A DNA stretch of 64,000 nt from contig JAZDXN010000030.1 in assembly GCA_037013495.1 (NCBI GenBank), forward strand, positions 1,240,001 through 1,304,000. Direction: 5' to 3'. The notes beneath the pieces are model-generated. The model was given only the letters and a program-made list of their open reading frames with translations, was not told the DNA's origin and did not search any database. The stretch is from Hippophae tibetana (taxonomy: Eukaryota > Streptophyta > Magnoliopsida > Rosales > Elaeagnaceae). Every line of letters starts with the position of its first letter. The first letter of the stretch is position 1. The translations under genes were made by a program, and so were the position numbers. Of this stretch, positions 11,430 through 25,100 are shown one piece after another.

Positions 11430-13018
11430 TTTACTATTTTATAATAAATGTATTAAAAATGTTATAAATAAATAAATAATACATAAATTTTTTCCTTTAT
11501 TTGAAATAAATCATATTAAATAAAATCATATATAAGTAGATACTATAAATATATATATTAGATTGAATGAAATGATTATTTACCAATTAAAAAAAAGCTA
11601 TTAGTGGTTGAAATATCATACATTCCACATGTATCTTAAAAGCAGGAGAAATTGGAAAACCAAGATTAAGAGACATGGGGATTACCCTTTGTGGTGTCGA
11701 TACCCTAGACATGATCGTGCAATATCCAACAAAATTATGCACGTAATTGTTAAACTTATACAAATAAGAGTAGATTATAATTTATACATACGTAATTTTG
11801 GTATCTTATTATGACCAAATAAATATTTTACATATTTTGTTAATATTTCTTTGAAGTCTTACTTTTATAATTAGGAATATGTCTAACAATTCAACAAACA
11901 TAAATACGGATTGCCAAAATTCATAAATTATCTAGATACAAAAATTCCTCGTTTGCATGCAAACATTCAAACAATAAATTTGTATTGTATATAAGATCTC
12001 CAAATATAACTATATTATCTTCTACAAGTTCAATATGAAGTGTTACCATTATTCTCCCTACAAACAGCTTCTATATATAGGTTAATATAACTGAAAATCA
12101 TTTTTTTTGCCAACTAATTCAGAGTAAAATAAATTGGTTTAATGTAATTTTCTCTACCAAATGTCTTACTTTTTTTGGCAAAAATTAAAATATGTTAAAG
12201 TTATATAAAATAAATAAACTCACTTTTACTATTTTATAAAAAATGTATTAAAAATGTTATAAATAAATAAATAATACATAAATTTTTTCCTTTATTTGAA
12301 ATAAATCATATTAAATAAAATCACATATAAGTAGATACTATAAATATATATATTAGATTGAATGAAATCATTATTTACCAATAAAAAAAAGCTATTAGTT
12401 GTTGAAATATTATACATTCCACATGTATCTTAAAAGTAGGAGAAATTGGACAACCAAGATTAAGAGATAGGGGGATTACCCTTTGTGGTGTCGATACCCT
12501 AGACATGATCGTGCAATATCCAACAAAATTATGCACGTAATTGTTAAACTTATACAAATAAGAGTAGATTATAATTTATACATACGTAATTTTGGTATCA
12601 TATTATGAGCTAATAAATATTTTACATATTTTGTTAATATTTCTTTGAAGTCTTACTTTTATAATTAGGAATATGTTTAACAATTCTACAAACATAAATA
12701 CGGATTGCCAAAATTTATAAATTATCTCGATACAAAAATTTCTCGTTTGCATGCGAGCATTCAAACAATAAATTTGTATTGTATATAAGATCTCCAAATA
12801 TAACTATATTATCTTCGACAAGGTCAATATGAAGTGTTACCATTATTCTCCCTACAAACAGCTTCTATATATAGGTTAATATAACTCAGAATCATTTTTT
12901 TTGCCAACTAATTCAGAGTAAAATAAATTGGTTTAATGTAATTTTCTCTACCAAATGTCTTATTTTGTTTTGCAAAAATGAAAATACGTTAAAGTTATAT
13001 AAAATAAATAAACTCACT
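11430..13018. repeat. 2-monomer higher-order repeat (1589 bp), copy 1
   Basis: This is a pair of alternating subtypes with anchors 11580 and 12375. The first has one extra A in the A-tract after the anchor, agcaggagaaa, and acatggggatt. The second has gttgttg, a one-base different A-tract (accaataaaa), and agataggggga. The pair repeats at a spacing of 1589 bp. Confidence 0.9.
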
Positions 13019-14607
13019 TTTACTATTTTATAATAAATGTATTAAAAATGTTATAAATAAATAAATAATACATAAATTTTTTCCTTTATTTGAAATAAAT
13101 CATATTAAATAAAATCATATATAAGTAGATACTATAAATATATATATTAGATAGAATGAAATGATTATTTACCAATTAAAAAAAAGCTATTAGTGGTTGA
13201 AATATCATACATTCCACATGTATCTTAAAAGCAGGAGAAATTGCAAAACCAAGATTAAGAGACATGGGGATTACCCTTTGTGGTGTCGATACCCTAGACA
13301 TGATCGTGCAATATCCAACAAAATTATGCACGTAATTGTTAAACTTATACAAATAAGAGTAGATTATAATTTATACATACGTAATTTTGGTATCTTATTA
13401 TGACCAAATAAATATTTTACATATTTTGTTAATATTTCTTTGAAGTCTTACTTTTATAATTAGGAATATGTCTAACAATTCAACAAACATAAATACGGAT
13501 TGCCAAAATTCATAAATTATCTAGATACAAAAATTCCTCGTTTGCATGCAAACATTCAAACAATAAATTTGTATTGTATATAAGATCTCCAAATATAACT
13601 ATATTATCTTCTACAAGTTCAATATGAAGTGTTACCATTATTCTCCCTACAAACAGCTTCTATATATAGGTTAATATAACTGAAAATCATTTTTTTTGCC
13701 AACTAATTTAGAGTAAAATAAATTGGTTTAATGTAATTTTCTCTACCAAATGTCTTACTTTTTTTGGCAAAAATTAAAATATGTTAAAGTTATATAAAAT
13801 AAATAAACTCACTTTTACTATTTTATAAAAAATGTATTAAAAATGTTATAAATAAATAAATAATACATAAATTTTTTCCTTTATTTGAAATAAATAATAT
13901 TAAATAAAATCACATATAAGTAGATACTATAAATATATATATTAGATTGAATGAAATCATTATTTACCAATAAAAAAAAGCTATTAGTTGTTGAAATATT
14001 ATACATTCCACATGTATCTTAAAAGTAGGAGAAATTGGACACCCAAGATTAAGAGATAGGGGGATTACCCTTTGTGGTGTCGATACCCTAGACATGATCG
14101 TGCAATATCCAACAAAATTATGCACGTAATTGTTAAACTTATACAAATAAGAGTAGATTATAATTTATACATACGTAATTTTGGTATCATATTATGAGCT
14201 AATAAATATTTTACATATTTTGTTAATATTTCTTTGAAGTCTTACTTTTATAATTAGGAATATGTTTAACAATTCTACAAACATAAATACGGATTGCCAA
14301 AATTTATAAATTATCTCGATACAAAAATTTCTCGTTTGCATGCGAGCATTCAAACAATAAATTTGTATTGTATATAAGATCTCCAAATATAACTATATTA
14401 TCTTCGACAAGGTCAATATGAAGTGTTACCATTATTCTCCCTACAAACAGCTTCTATATATAGGTTAATATAACTCAGAATCATTTTTTTTGCCAACTAA
14501 TTCAGAGTAAAATAAATTGGTTTAATGTAATTTTCTCTACCAAATGTCTTATTTTGTTTTGCAAAAATGAAAATACGTTAAAGTTATATAAAATAAATAA
14601 ACTCACT
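13019..14607. repeat. 2-monomer higher-order repeat (1589 bp), copy 2
   Basis: Anchors are 13169 and 13964. It matches copy 1 apart from scattered private changes such as agatagaatg near 13150, attgcaaaacc near 13242, aatttagag near 13707 and aataatatt near 13893. The change acacccaag near 14040 is shared with copy 3 and absent from copy 1, so copies 2 and 3 are each other's closest relatives at that site. Confidence 0.9.
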
Positions 14608-16196
14608 TTTACTATTTTATAATAAATGTATTAAAAATGTTATAAATAAATAAATAATACATAAATTTTTTCCTTTATTTGAAATAAATCATATTAAATA
14701 AAATCATATATAAGTAGATACTATAAATATATATATTAGATTGAATGAAATGATTATTTACCAATTAAAAAAAAGCTATTAGTGGTTGAAATATCATACA
14801 TTCCACATGTATCTTAAAAGCAGGAGAAATTGGAAAACCAAGATTAAGAGACATGGGGATTACCCTTTGTGGTGTCGATACCCTAGACATGATCGTGCAA
14901 TATCCAACAAAATTATGCACGTAATTGTTAAACTTATACAAATAAGAGTAGATTATAATTTATACATACGTAATTTTGGTATCTTATTATGACCAAATAA
15001 ATATTTTACATATTTTGTTAATATTTCTTTGAAGTCTTACTTTTATAATTAGGAATATGTCTAACAATTCAACAAACATAAATACGGATTGCCAAAATTC
15101 ATATATTATCTAGATACAAAAATTCCTCGTTTGCATGCAAACATTCAAACAATAAATTTGTATTGTATATAAGATCTCCAAATATAACTATATTATCTTC
15201 TACAAGTTCAATATGAAGTGTTACCATTATTCTCCCTACAAACAGCTTCTATATATAGGTTAATATAACTGAAAATCATTTTTTTTGCCAACTAATTCAG
15301 AGTAAAATAAATTGGTTTAATGTAATTTTCTCTACCAAATGTCTTACTTTTTTTGGCAAAAATTAAAATATGTTAAAGTTATATAAAATAAATAAACTCA
15401 CTTTTACTATTTTATAAAAAATGTATTAAAAATGTTATAAATAAATAAATAATACATAAATTTTTTCCTTTATTTGAAATAAATCATATTAAATAAAATC
15501 ACATATAAGTAGATACTATAAATATATATATTAGATTGAATGAAATCATTATTTACCAATAAAAAAAAGCTATTAGTTGTTGAAATATTATACATTCCAC
15601 ATGTATCTTAAAAGTAGGAGAAATTGGACACCCAAGATTAAGAGATAGGGGGATTACCCTTTGTGGTGTCGATACCCTAGACATGATCGTGCAATATCCA
15701 ACAAAATTATGCACGTAATTGTTAAACTTATACAAATAAGAGTAGATTATAATTTATACATACGTAATTTTGGTATCATATTATGAGCTAATAAATATTT
15801 TACATATTTTGTTAATATTTCTTTGAAGTCTTACTTTTATAATTAGGAATATGTTTAACAATTCTACAAACATAAATACGGATTGCCAAAATTTATAAAT
15901 TATCTCGATACAAAAATTTCTCGTTTGCATGCGAGCATTCAAACAATAAATTTGTATTGTATATAAGATCTCCAAATATAACTATATTATCTTCGACAAG
16001 GTCAATATGAAGTGTTACCATTATTCTCCCTACAAACAGCTTCTATATATAGGTTAATATAACTCAGAATCATTTTTTTTGCCAACTAATTCAGAGTAAA
16101 ATAAATTGGTTTAATGTAATTTTCTCTACCAAATGTCTTATTTTGTTTTGCAAAAATGAAAATACGTTAAAGTTATATAAAATAAATAAACTCACT
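14608..16196. repeat. 2-monomer higher-order repeat (1589 bp), copy 3
   Basis: Anchors are 14758 and 15553. It matches copy 2, with catatattat near 15102 as a private change. It ends where the array switches to the subtype-4 variant (cataattttttt) at about 16240. Confidence 0.9.
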
Positions 16197-19150
16197 TTTA
16201 CTATTTTATAATAAATGTATTAAAAATGTTATAAATAAATAAATAATACATAATTTTTTTCTTTTATTTGAAATAAATCATATTAAATAAAATCACATAT
16301 AAGTAGATACTATAAATATATATATTAGATTGAATGAAATCATTATTTACCAATTAAAAAAAGCTATTAGTGGTTGAAATATCATACATTCCACATGTAT
16401 CTTAAAAGTAGGAGAAATTGGAAAACCAAGATTAAGAGACAAGGGGATTACCCTTTGAGGTGTCGATAACCTAGACATTATCGTGGAATATCCAACAAAA
16501 TTATGCACGTAATTGTTAAACTTATACAAATAACAGTAGATTATAATTTATACATACGTAATTTTGGTATTATATTATGATCTAATAAATATTTTAAATA
16601 TTTTGTTAATATTTTTTGAAGTCTTACTTTTATAATTAGGAATATGTCTAACAATTCTACAAACATAAATACGGATTGCCAAAATTCATAAATTATCTCG
16701 ATACAAAAATTCCTCATTTGCATGCGAACATTCAAACAATAAATTTGTATTGTATATAAGATCTCCAAATATAACTATATTATCTTCTACAAGTTCAGTA
16801 TGATGGTTTACCATTATTCTCCCTACAAACAGCTTCTATATATAGGCTAATATAACTGAAAATCATTTTTTTGCCAACTAATTCAGAGTAAAATAAATTG
16901 GTTTAATGTAATTTTCTCTACCAATTGTCTTATTTTGTTTTGCAAAAATTAGAATATGTTAAAGTTATATAAAATAAATAAACTCACTTTTACTATTTTA
17001 TAATAAATGTATTAAAAATGTTATAAATAAATAAATAATACATAAATTTATTCCTTTATGTCAAATAAATCATATTAAATAAAATCATATATAAATAGCT
17101 ACTATAAATATATATATTAGATTCAATGAAATCATTATTTACCAATTAAAAAAAGCTATTAGTGGTTGAAATTTCATACATTCCACATGTATCTTAAAAG
17201 TAGGAGAAATTGGACAACCAAGATTAAGAGACAGGGGGATTACCCTTTGTGGTGTCGATACCCTAGACATGATCGTGCAATTTTCAACAAAATTATGCAC
17301 GTAATTGTTAAACTTATACAAATAACAGTAGATTATAATTTATACATACGTAATTTTGGTATCATAATATGAGCTAATAAATATTTTACATATTTTGTTA
17401 ATATTTCTTTGAAATCTTACTTTTATAATTAGGAATATGTCTAACAATTCTACAAACATAAATACGGATTCCCAAAATTCATAAATTATCTTGATAGAAA
17501 AATTCCACGTTTGCATGCAAACATTCAAACAATAAATTTGTATTGTATATAAGATCTCCAAATATAACTATATTATCTTCGACAAGTTCAATATGAAGTG
17601 TTACCATTGTTTTCCCTACAAACAGCTTCTATATATAGGTTAATATAACTGAAAATCATTTTTTTTGCCAACTAATTTAGAGTAAAAAAAAATTGGTTTA
17701 ATGTAATTTTCTCTACCAAATGTCTTATTTTTTTTTGCAAAAATTAAAATATGTTAAAGTTTTATAAAATAAATAAACTCACTTTTACTATTTTATAATA
17801 AATGTATTAAAAATGTTATAAATAAATAAATAATACATAAAGTGTTTCCTTTATGTGAAATAAATCATATTAAATAAAATAATATATAAGTAGATACTAT
17901 AAATATATGTATTAGATTGAATGAAATCATTATTTACCAATTAAAAAAAGCTATTAGTCGTTGAAATATCATACATTCCACATGTATCTTAAAAGTAGGC
18001 GAAATTGGAAAACCAAGATTAAGAGACAAGAGGATTACCCTTTGTGGTGTCGATACCCTAGACATGATCGTGCAATATCCAACAAAATTATGCACGTAAT
18101 TGTTAAAATTATACAAATAAGAGTAGATTATAATTTATACATACGTAATTTTGGTATCATATTATGAGCTAATAAATATTTTACATATTTTGTTAATATT
18201 TCTTTGAAGTCTTACTTTTATAATTAGGAATATGTCTAACAATTCTACAAACATAAATACGGATTGCCAAAATTCATAAATTATCTCGATACAAAAATTC
18301 CTCGTTTGCATGCAAACATTCAAACAATAAATTTGTATTGTATATAAGATCTCCAAATATAACTATATTATCTTCTACAAGTTCAATATGAAGTGTTACC
18401 ATTATTCTCCCTACAAACAGCTTCTATATATAGGTTAATATAACTGAAAATCATTTATTTTTGCCAACTAATTCAGAGTAAAATAAATTGGTTTAATGTA
18501 ATTTTCTCTACCAAATGTCTTATTTTTTTTGGCAAAAATTAAAATATGTTAAAGTTATATAAAATAAATAAACTCACTTTTACTATTTTATAATAAATGT
18601 ATTATAAATTTTATAAAATAAATAAATAATACATAAATTTTTTCCTTTACTTGAAATAAATCATATTAAATAAAATCATATATAAGTAGATACTATAAAT
18701 ATATATATTAGATTGAATGAAATGATTATTTACCAATTAAAAAAAGCTATTAGTGGTTGAAATATCATACATTCCACATGTATCTTAAAAGTATAGAAAA
18801 TTGGACAACCAAGATTAAGAGACATGGGGTTTACCCTTTGTGGTGTCGATACCCTAGACATGATCGTGCAATATCCAACAAAATTATGCACGTAATTGTT
18901 AAAATTATACAAATAAGAGTAGATTATAATTTATACATACGTAATTTTGGTATCATATTATGAGCTAATAAATATTTTACATATTTTGTTAATATTTCTT
19001 TGAAGTCTTACTTTTATAATTAGGAATATGTCTAACAATTCTACAAACATAAATACGGATTGCCAAAATTCATAAATTATCTCGATACAAAAATTCCTCG
19101 TTTGCATGCAAACATTCAAACAATAAATTTGTATTGTATATAAGATCTCC
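16197..19150. repeat. Displaced run of 7-mer subtypes 4-5-6-7
   Basis: Anchors are 16347, 17139, 17934 and 18730. The four monomers match 8407-11000 (or 2850-5557) in the same order, about 7940 bp downstream. Differences include gataacctag near 16467, attttaaatattt near 16594, gtcgttg in place of gtcgtcg in the third monomer, and agtatagaaaa near 18790 in the fourth. The run shows that the 7-mer was once longer in extent or that part of it was copied here by unequal exchange. Confidence 0.85.
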
Positions 19151-22100
19151 AAATATAACTATATGTTCTTCTACAAGTTCAATATGAAGTGTTACCATTA
19201 TTCTCCCTACAAACAGCTTCTATATATAGGTTAATATAACTGAAAATCATTTATTTTTGCCAACTAATTCAGAGTAAAATAAATTGGTTTAATGTAATTT
19301 TCTCTACCAAATGTCTTATTTTTTTTGGCCAAAATTAAAATATGTTAAAGTTATATAAAATAAATAAACTCACTTTTACTATTTTATAATAAATGTATTA
19401 AAAATGTTATAAATAAATAAATAATACATAAATTTTTTCCTTTATTTGAAATAAATCATATTAAATAAAATCACATATAAGTAGATACTATAAATATATA
19501 AATTAGATTGAATGAAATCATTATTTACCAATTAAAAAAACCTATTAGTCGTTGAAATATCATAAATTCCACAAGTATCTTAAAAGTAGGAGAAATTGGA
19601 AAACCAAGATTAAGAGACAAGAGGATTACCCTTTGTAGTGTCGATACCCTAGACATGATCGTGCAATATCCAACAAAATTATGCACGTAATTGTTAAACT
19701 TATACAAATAACAGTAGATTATAATTTATACATACGTAATTTTGGTATCATATTATGAGCTAATAAATATTTTACATATTTTGTTAATATTTCTTTGAAG
19801 TCTTACTTTTATAATTAGGAATATGTCTAACCATTCTACAAACATAAATACGGATTGCCAAAATTCATAAATTATCTCGATACAAAAATTCCTCCTTTGC
19901 ATGCAAACATTCAAACAATAAATTTGTATTGTATATAAGATGTCCAAATATAACTATATTATCTTGTACAAGTTCAATATGAAGTGTTACCATTATTCTC
20001 CCTACAAACAGCTTCTATATATAGGTTAATATAATTGAAAATCATTTTTTTTGCCAACTAATTCAGAGTAAAATAAATTGGTTTAATGTAATTTTCTCTA
20101 CCAAATGTCTTATTTTGTTTTGCAAAAATTAAAATATGTTAAAGTTATATAAAATAAATAAACTCACTTTTACTATTTTATTATAAATGTATTAAAAATG
20201 TTATAAATAAATAAATAATACATAAATTTTTTCCTTTATTTGAAATAATTCATATTAAATAAAATCACATATAAGTAGATACTATAAATATATAAATTAG
20301 ATTGAATGAAATCATTATTTACCAATTAAAAAAAGCTATTAGTCGTTGAAATATAATACATTCAACAAGTATCTTAAAAGTTGGAGAAATTGGAAAACCA
20401 AGATTAAGAGACAAGAGGATTACCCTTTGTAGTGTCGATACCCTAGACATGATCGTGTAATATCCAACAAAATTATGCACGTAATTGTTAAACTTATACA
20501 AATAAGAGTAGATTATAATTTATACATACGTAATTTTGGTATCATATTATGAGCTAATAAATATTTTACATATTTTGTTAATATTTCTTTGAAGTCTTAC
20601 TTTTATAATTAGGAATATGTCTGACAATTCTACCAACATAAATACGGATTGCCAAAATTCATAAATTATCTAGATACAAAAAAATTCCTCGTTTGCATGC
20701 AATCATTCAAACAATAAATTTGTATTGTATATAAGATCTCCAAATATAACTATATTATCTTCTACAAGTTCAATATGAAGTGTTACCATTATTCTCCCTA
20801 CAAACAGCTTCTATATATAGGTTAATATAACTGAAAATCATTTTTTTTGCCAACTAATTCAGAGTAAAATAAATTGGTTTAATGTAATTTTCTCTACCAA
20901 ATGTCTTATTTTGTTTTGCAAAAATTAAAATATGTTAAAGTTATATAAAATAAATAAACTCACTTTTACTATTTTATAATAAATGTATTATAAATTTTAT
21001 AAAATAAATAAATAATACATAAATTTTTTCCTTTACTTGAAATAAATCATATTAAATAAAATCATATATAAGTAGATACTATAAATATATATATTAGATT
21101 GAATGAAATGATTATTTACCAATTAAAAAAAGCTATTAGTGGTTGAAATATCATACATTCCACATGTATCTTAAAAGTAGGAGAAATTGGACAACCAAGA
21201 TTAAGAGACATGGGGTTTACCCTTTGTGGTGTCGATACCCTAGACATGATCGTGCAATATCCAACAAAATTATGCACGTAATTGTTAAAATTATACAAAT
21301 AAGAGTAGATTATAATTTATACATACGTAATTTTGGTATCATATTATGAGCTAATAAATATTTTACATATTTTGTTAATATTTCTTTGAAGTCTTACTTT
21401 TATAATTAGGAATATGTCTAACAATTCTACAAACATAAATACGGATTGCCAAAATTCATAAATTATCTCGATACAAAAATTCCTCGTTTGCATGCAAACA
21501 TTCAAACAATAAATTTGTATTGTATATAAGATCTCCAAATATAACTATATGTTCTTCTACAAGTTCAATATGAAGTGTTACCATTATTCTCACTACAAAC
21601 AGCTTCTATATATAGGTTAATATAACTGAAAATCATTTATTTTGCCAACTAATTCAGAGTAAAATAAATTGGTTTAATGTAATTTTCTCTACCAAATGTC
21701 TTATTTTTTTTGGCCAAAATTAAAATATGTTAAAGTTATATAAAATAAATAAACTAACTTTTACTATTTTATAATAAATGTATTAAAAATGTTATAAATA
21801 AATAAATAATACATAAATTTTTTCCTTTATTTGAAATAAATCATATTAAATCAAATCACATATAAGTAGATACTATAAATATATAAATTAGATTGAATGA
21901 AATCATTATTTACCAATTAAAAAAACCTATTAGTCGTTGAAATACTATAAATTCCACAAGTATCTTAAAAGTAGGAGAAATTGGAAAACCAAGATTAAGA
22001 GACAAGAGGATTACCCTTTGTAGTGTCGATACCCTAGACATGATCGTGCAATATCCAACAAAATTATGCACGTAATTGTTAAACTTATACAAATAACAGT

Positions 22101-25100
22101 AGATTATAATTTATACATACGTAATTTTGGTATCATATTATGAGCTAATAAATATTTTACATATTTTGTTAATATTTCTTTGAAGTCTTACTTTTATAAT
22201 TAGGAATATGTCTAACCATTCTACAAACATAAATACGGATTGCCAAAATTCATAAATTATCTCGATACAAAAATTCCTCCTTTGCATGCAAACATTCAAA
22301 CAATAAATTTGTATTGTATATAAGATGTCCAAATATAACTATATTATCTTGTACAAATTCAATATGAAGTGTTACCATTATTCTCCCTACAAACAGCTTC
22401 TATATATAGGTTAATATAATTGAAAATCATTTTTTTTGCCAACTAATTCAGAGTAAAATAAATTGGTTTAATGTAATTTTCTCTACCAAATGTCTTATTT
22501 TGGTTTGCAAAAATTAAAATATGTTAAAGTTATATAAAATAAATAAACTCACTTTTACTATTTTATAATAAATGTATTAAAAATGTTATAAATAAATAAA
22601 TAATACATAAATTTTTTCCTTTATTTGAAATAAATCATATTAAATCAAATCACATATAAGTAGATACTATAAATATATAAATTAGATTGAATGAAATCAT
22701 TATTTACCAATTAAAAAAACCTATTAGTCGTTGAAATACTATAAATTCCACAAGTATCTTAAAAGTAGGAGAAATTGGAAAACCAAGATTAAGAGACAAG
22801 AGGATTACCCTTTGTAGTGTCGATACCCTAGACATGATCGTGCAATATCCAACAAAATTATGCACGTAATTGTTAAACTTATACAAATAACAGTAGATTA
22901 TAATTTATACATACGTAATTTTGGTATCATATTATGAGCTAATAAATATTTTACATATTTTGTTAATATTTCTTTGAAGTCTTACTTTTATAATTAGGAA
23001 TATGTCTGACAATTCTACCAACATAAATACGGATTGCCAAAATTCATAAATTATCTAGATACAAAAATTCCTCGTTTGCATGCAATCATTCAAACAATAA
23101 ATTTGTATTGTATATAAGATCTCCAAATATAACTATATTATCTTCTACAAGTTCAATATGAAGTGTTACCATTATTCTCCCTACAAACAGCTTCTATATA
23201 TAGGTTAATATAACTGAAAATCATTTTTTTTGCCAACTAATTCAGAGTAAAATAAATTGGTTTAATGTAATTTTCTCTACCAAATGTCTTATTTTGTTTT
23301 GCAAAAATTAAAATATGTTAAAGTTATATAAAATAAATAAACTCACTTTTACTATTTTATAATAAATGTATTATAAATTTTATAAAATAAATAAATAATA
23401 CATAAATTTTTTCCTTTACTTGAAATAAATCATATTAAATAAAATCATATATAAGTAGATACTATAAATATATATATTAGATTGAATGAAATGATTATTT
23501 ACCAATTAAAAAAAGCTATTAGTGGTTGAAATATCATACATTCCACATGTATCTTAAAAGTAGGAGAAATTGGACAACCAAGATTAAGAGAAATGGGGTT
23601 TACCCTTTGTAGTGTCGATACCCTAGACATGATCGTGCAATATCCAACAAAATTATGCACGTAATTGTTAAAATTATACAAATAAGAGTAGATTATAATT
23701 TATACATACGTAATTTTGGTATCATATTATGAGCTAATAAATATTTTACATATTTTGTTAATATTTCTTTGAAGTCTTACTTTTATAATTAGGAATATGT
23801 CTAACAATTCTACAAACATAAATACGGATTGCCAAAATTCATAAATTATCTCGATACAAAAATTCCTCGTTTGCATGCAAACATTCAAACAATAAATTTG
23901 TATTGTATATAAGATCTCCAAATATAACTATATGTTCTTCTACAAGTTCAATATGAAGTGTTACCATTATTCTCACTACAAACAGCTTCTATATATAGGT
24001 TAATATAACTGAAAATCATTTATTTTTGCCAACTAATTCAGAGTAAAATAAATTGGTTTAATGTAATTTTCTCTACCAAATGTCTTATTTTTTTTGGCCA
24101 AAATTAAAATATGTTAAAGTTATTTAAATAAATAAACTAACTTTTACTATTTTATAATAAATGTATTAAAAATGTTATAAATAAATAAATAATACATAAA
24201 TTTTTTCCTTTATTTGAAATATATCATATTAAATAAAATCACATATAAGTAGATACTATAAATATATAAATTAGATTGAATGAAATCATTATTTACCAAT
24301 TAAAAAAAGCTATTAGTCGTTGAAATATAATACATTCAACAAGTATCTTAAAAGTAGGAGAAATTGGAAAACCAAGATTAAGAGACAAGAGGATTACCCT
24401 TTGTAGTGTCCATACCCTAGACATGATCGTGTAATATCCAACAAAATTATGCACGTAATTGTTAAACTTAAACAAATAAGAGTAGATTATAATTTATACA
24501 TACGTAATTTTGGTATCATATTATGAGCTAATAAATATTTTACATATTTTGTTAATATTTCTTTGAAGTCTTACTTTTATAATTAGGAATATGTCTGACA
24601 ATTCTACCAACATAAATACGGATTGCCAAAATTCATAAATTATCTAGATACAAAAATTCCTCGTTTGCATGCAATCATTCAAACAATAAATTTGTATTGT
24701 ATATAAGATCTCCAAATATAACTATATTATCTTCTACAAGTTCAATATGAAGTGTTACCATTATTCTCCCTACAAACAGCTTCTATATATAGGTTAATAT
24801 AACTGAAAATCATTTTTTTTGCCAACTAATTCAGAGTAAAATAAATTGGTTTAATGTAATTTTCTCTACCAAATGTCTTATTTTGTTTTGCAAAAATTAA
24901 AATATGTTAAAGTTATATAAAATAAATAAACTCACTTTTACTATTTTATAATAAATGTATTATAAATTTTATAAAATAAATAAATAATACATAAATTTTT
25001 TCCTTTACTTGAAATAAATCATATTAAATAAAATCATATATAAGTAGATACTATAAATATATATATTAGATTGAATGAAATGATTATTTACCAATTAAAA

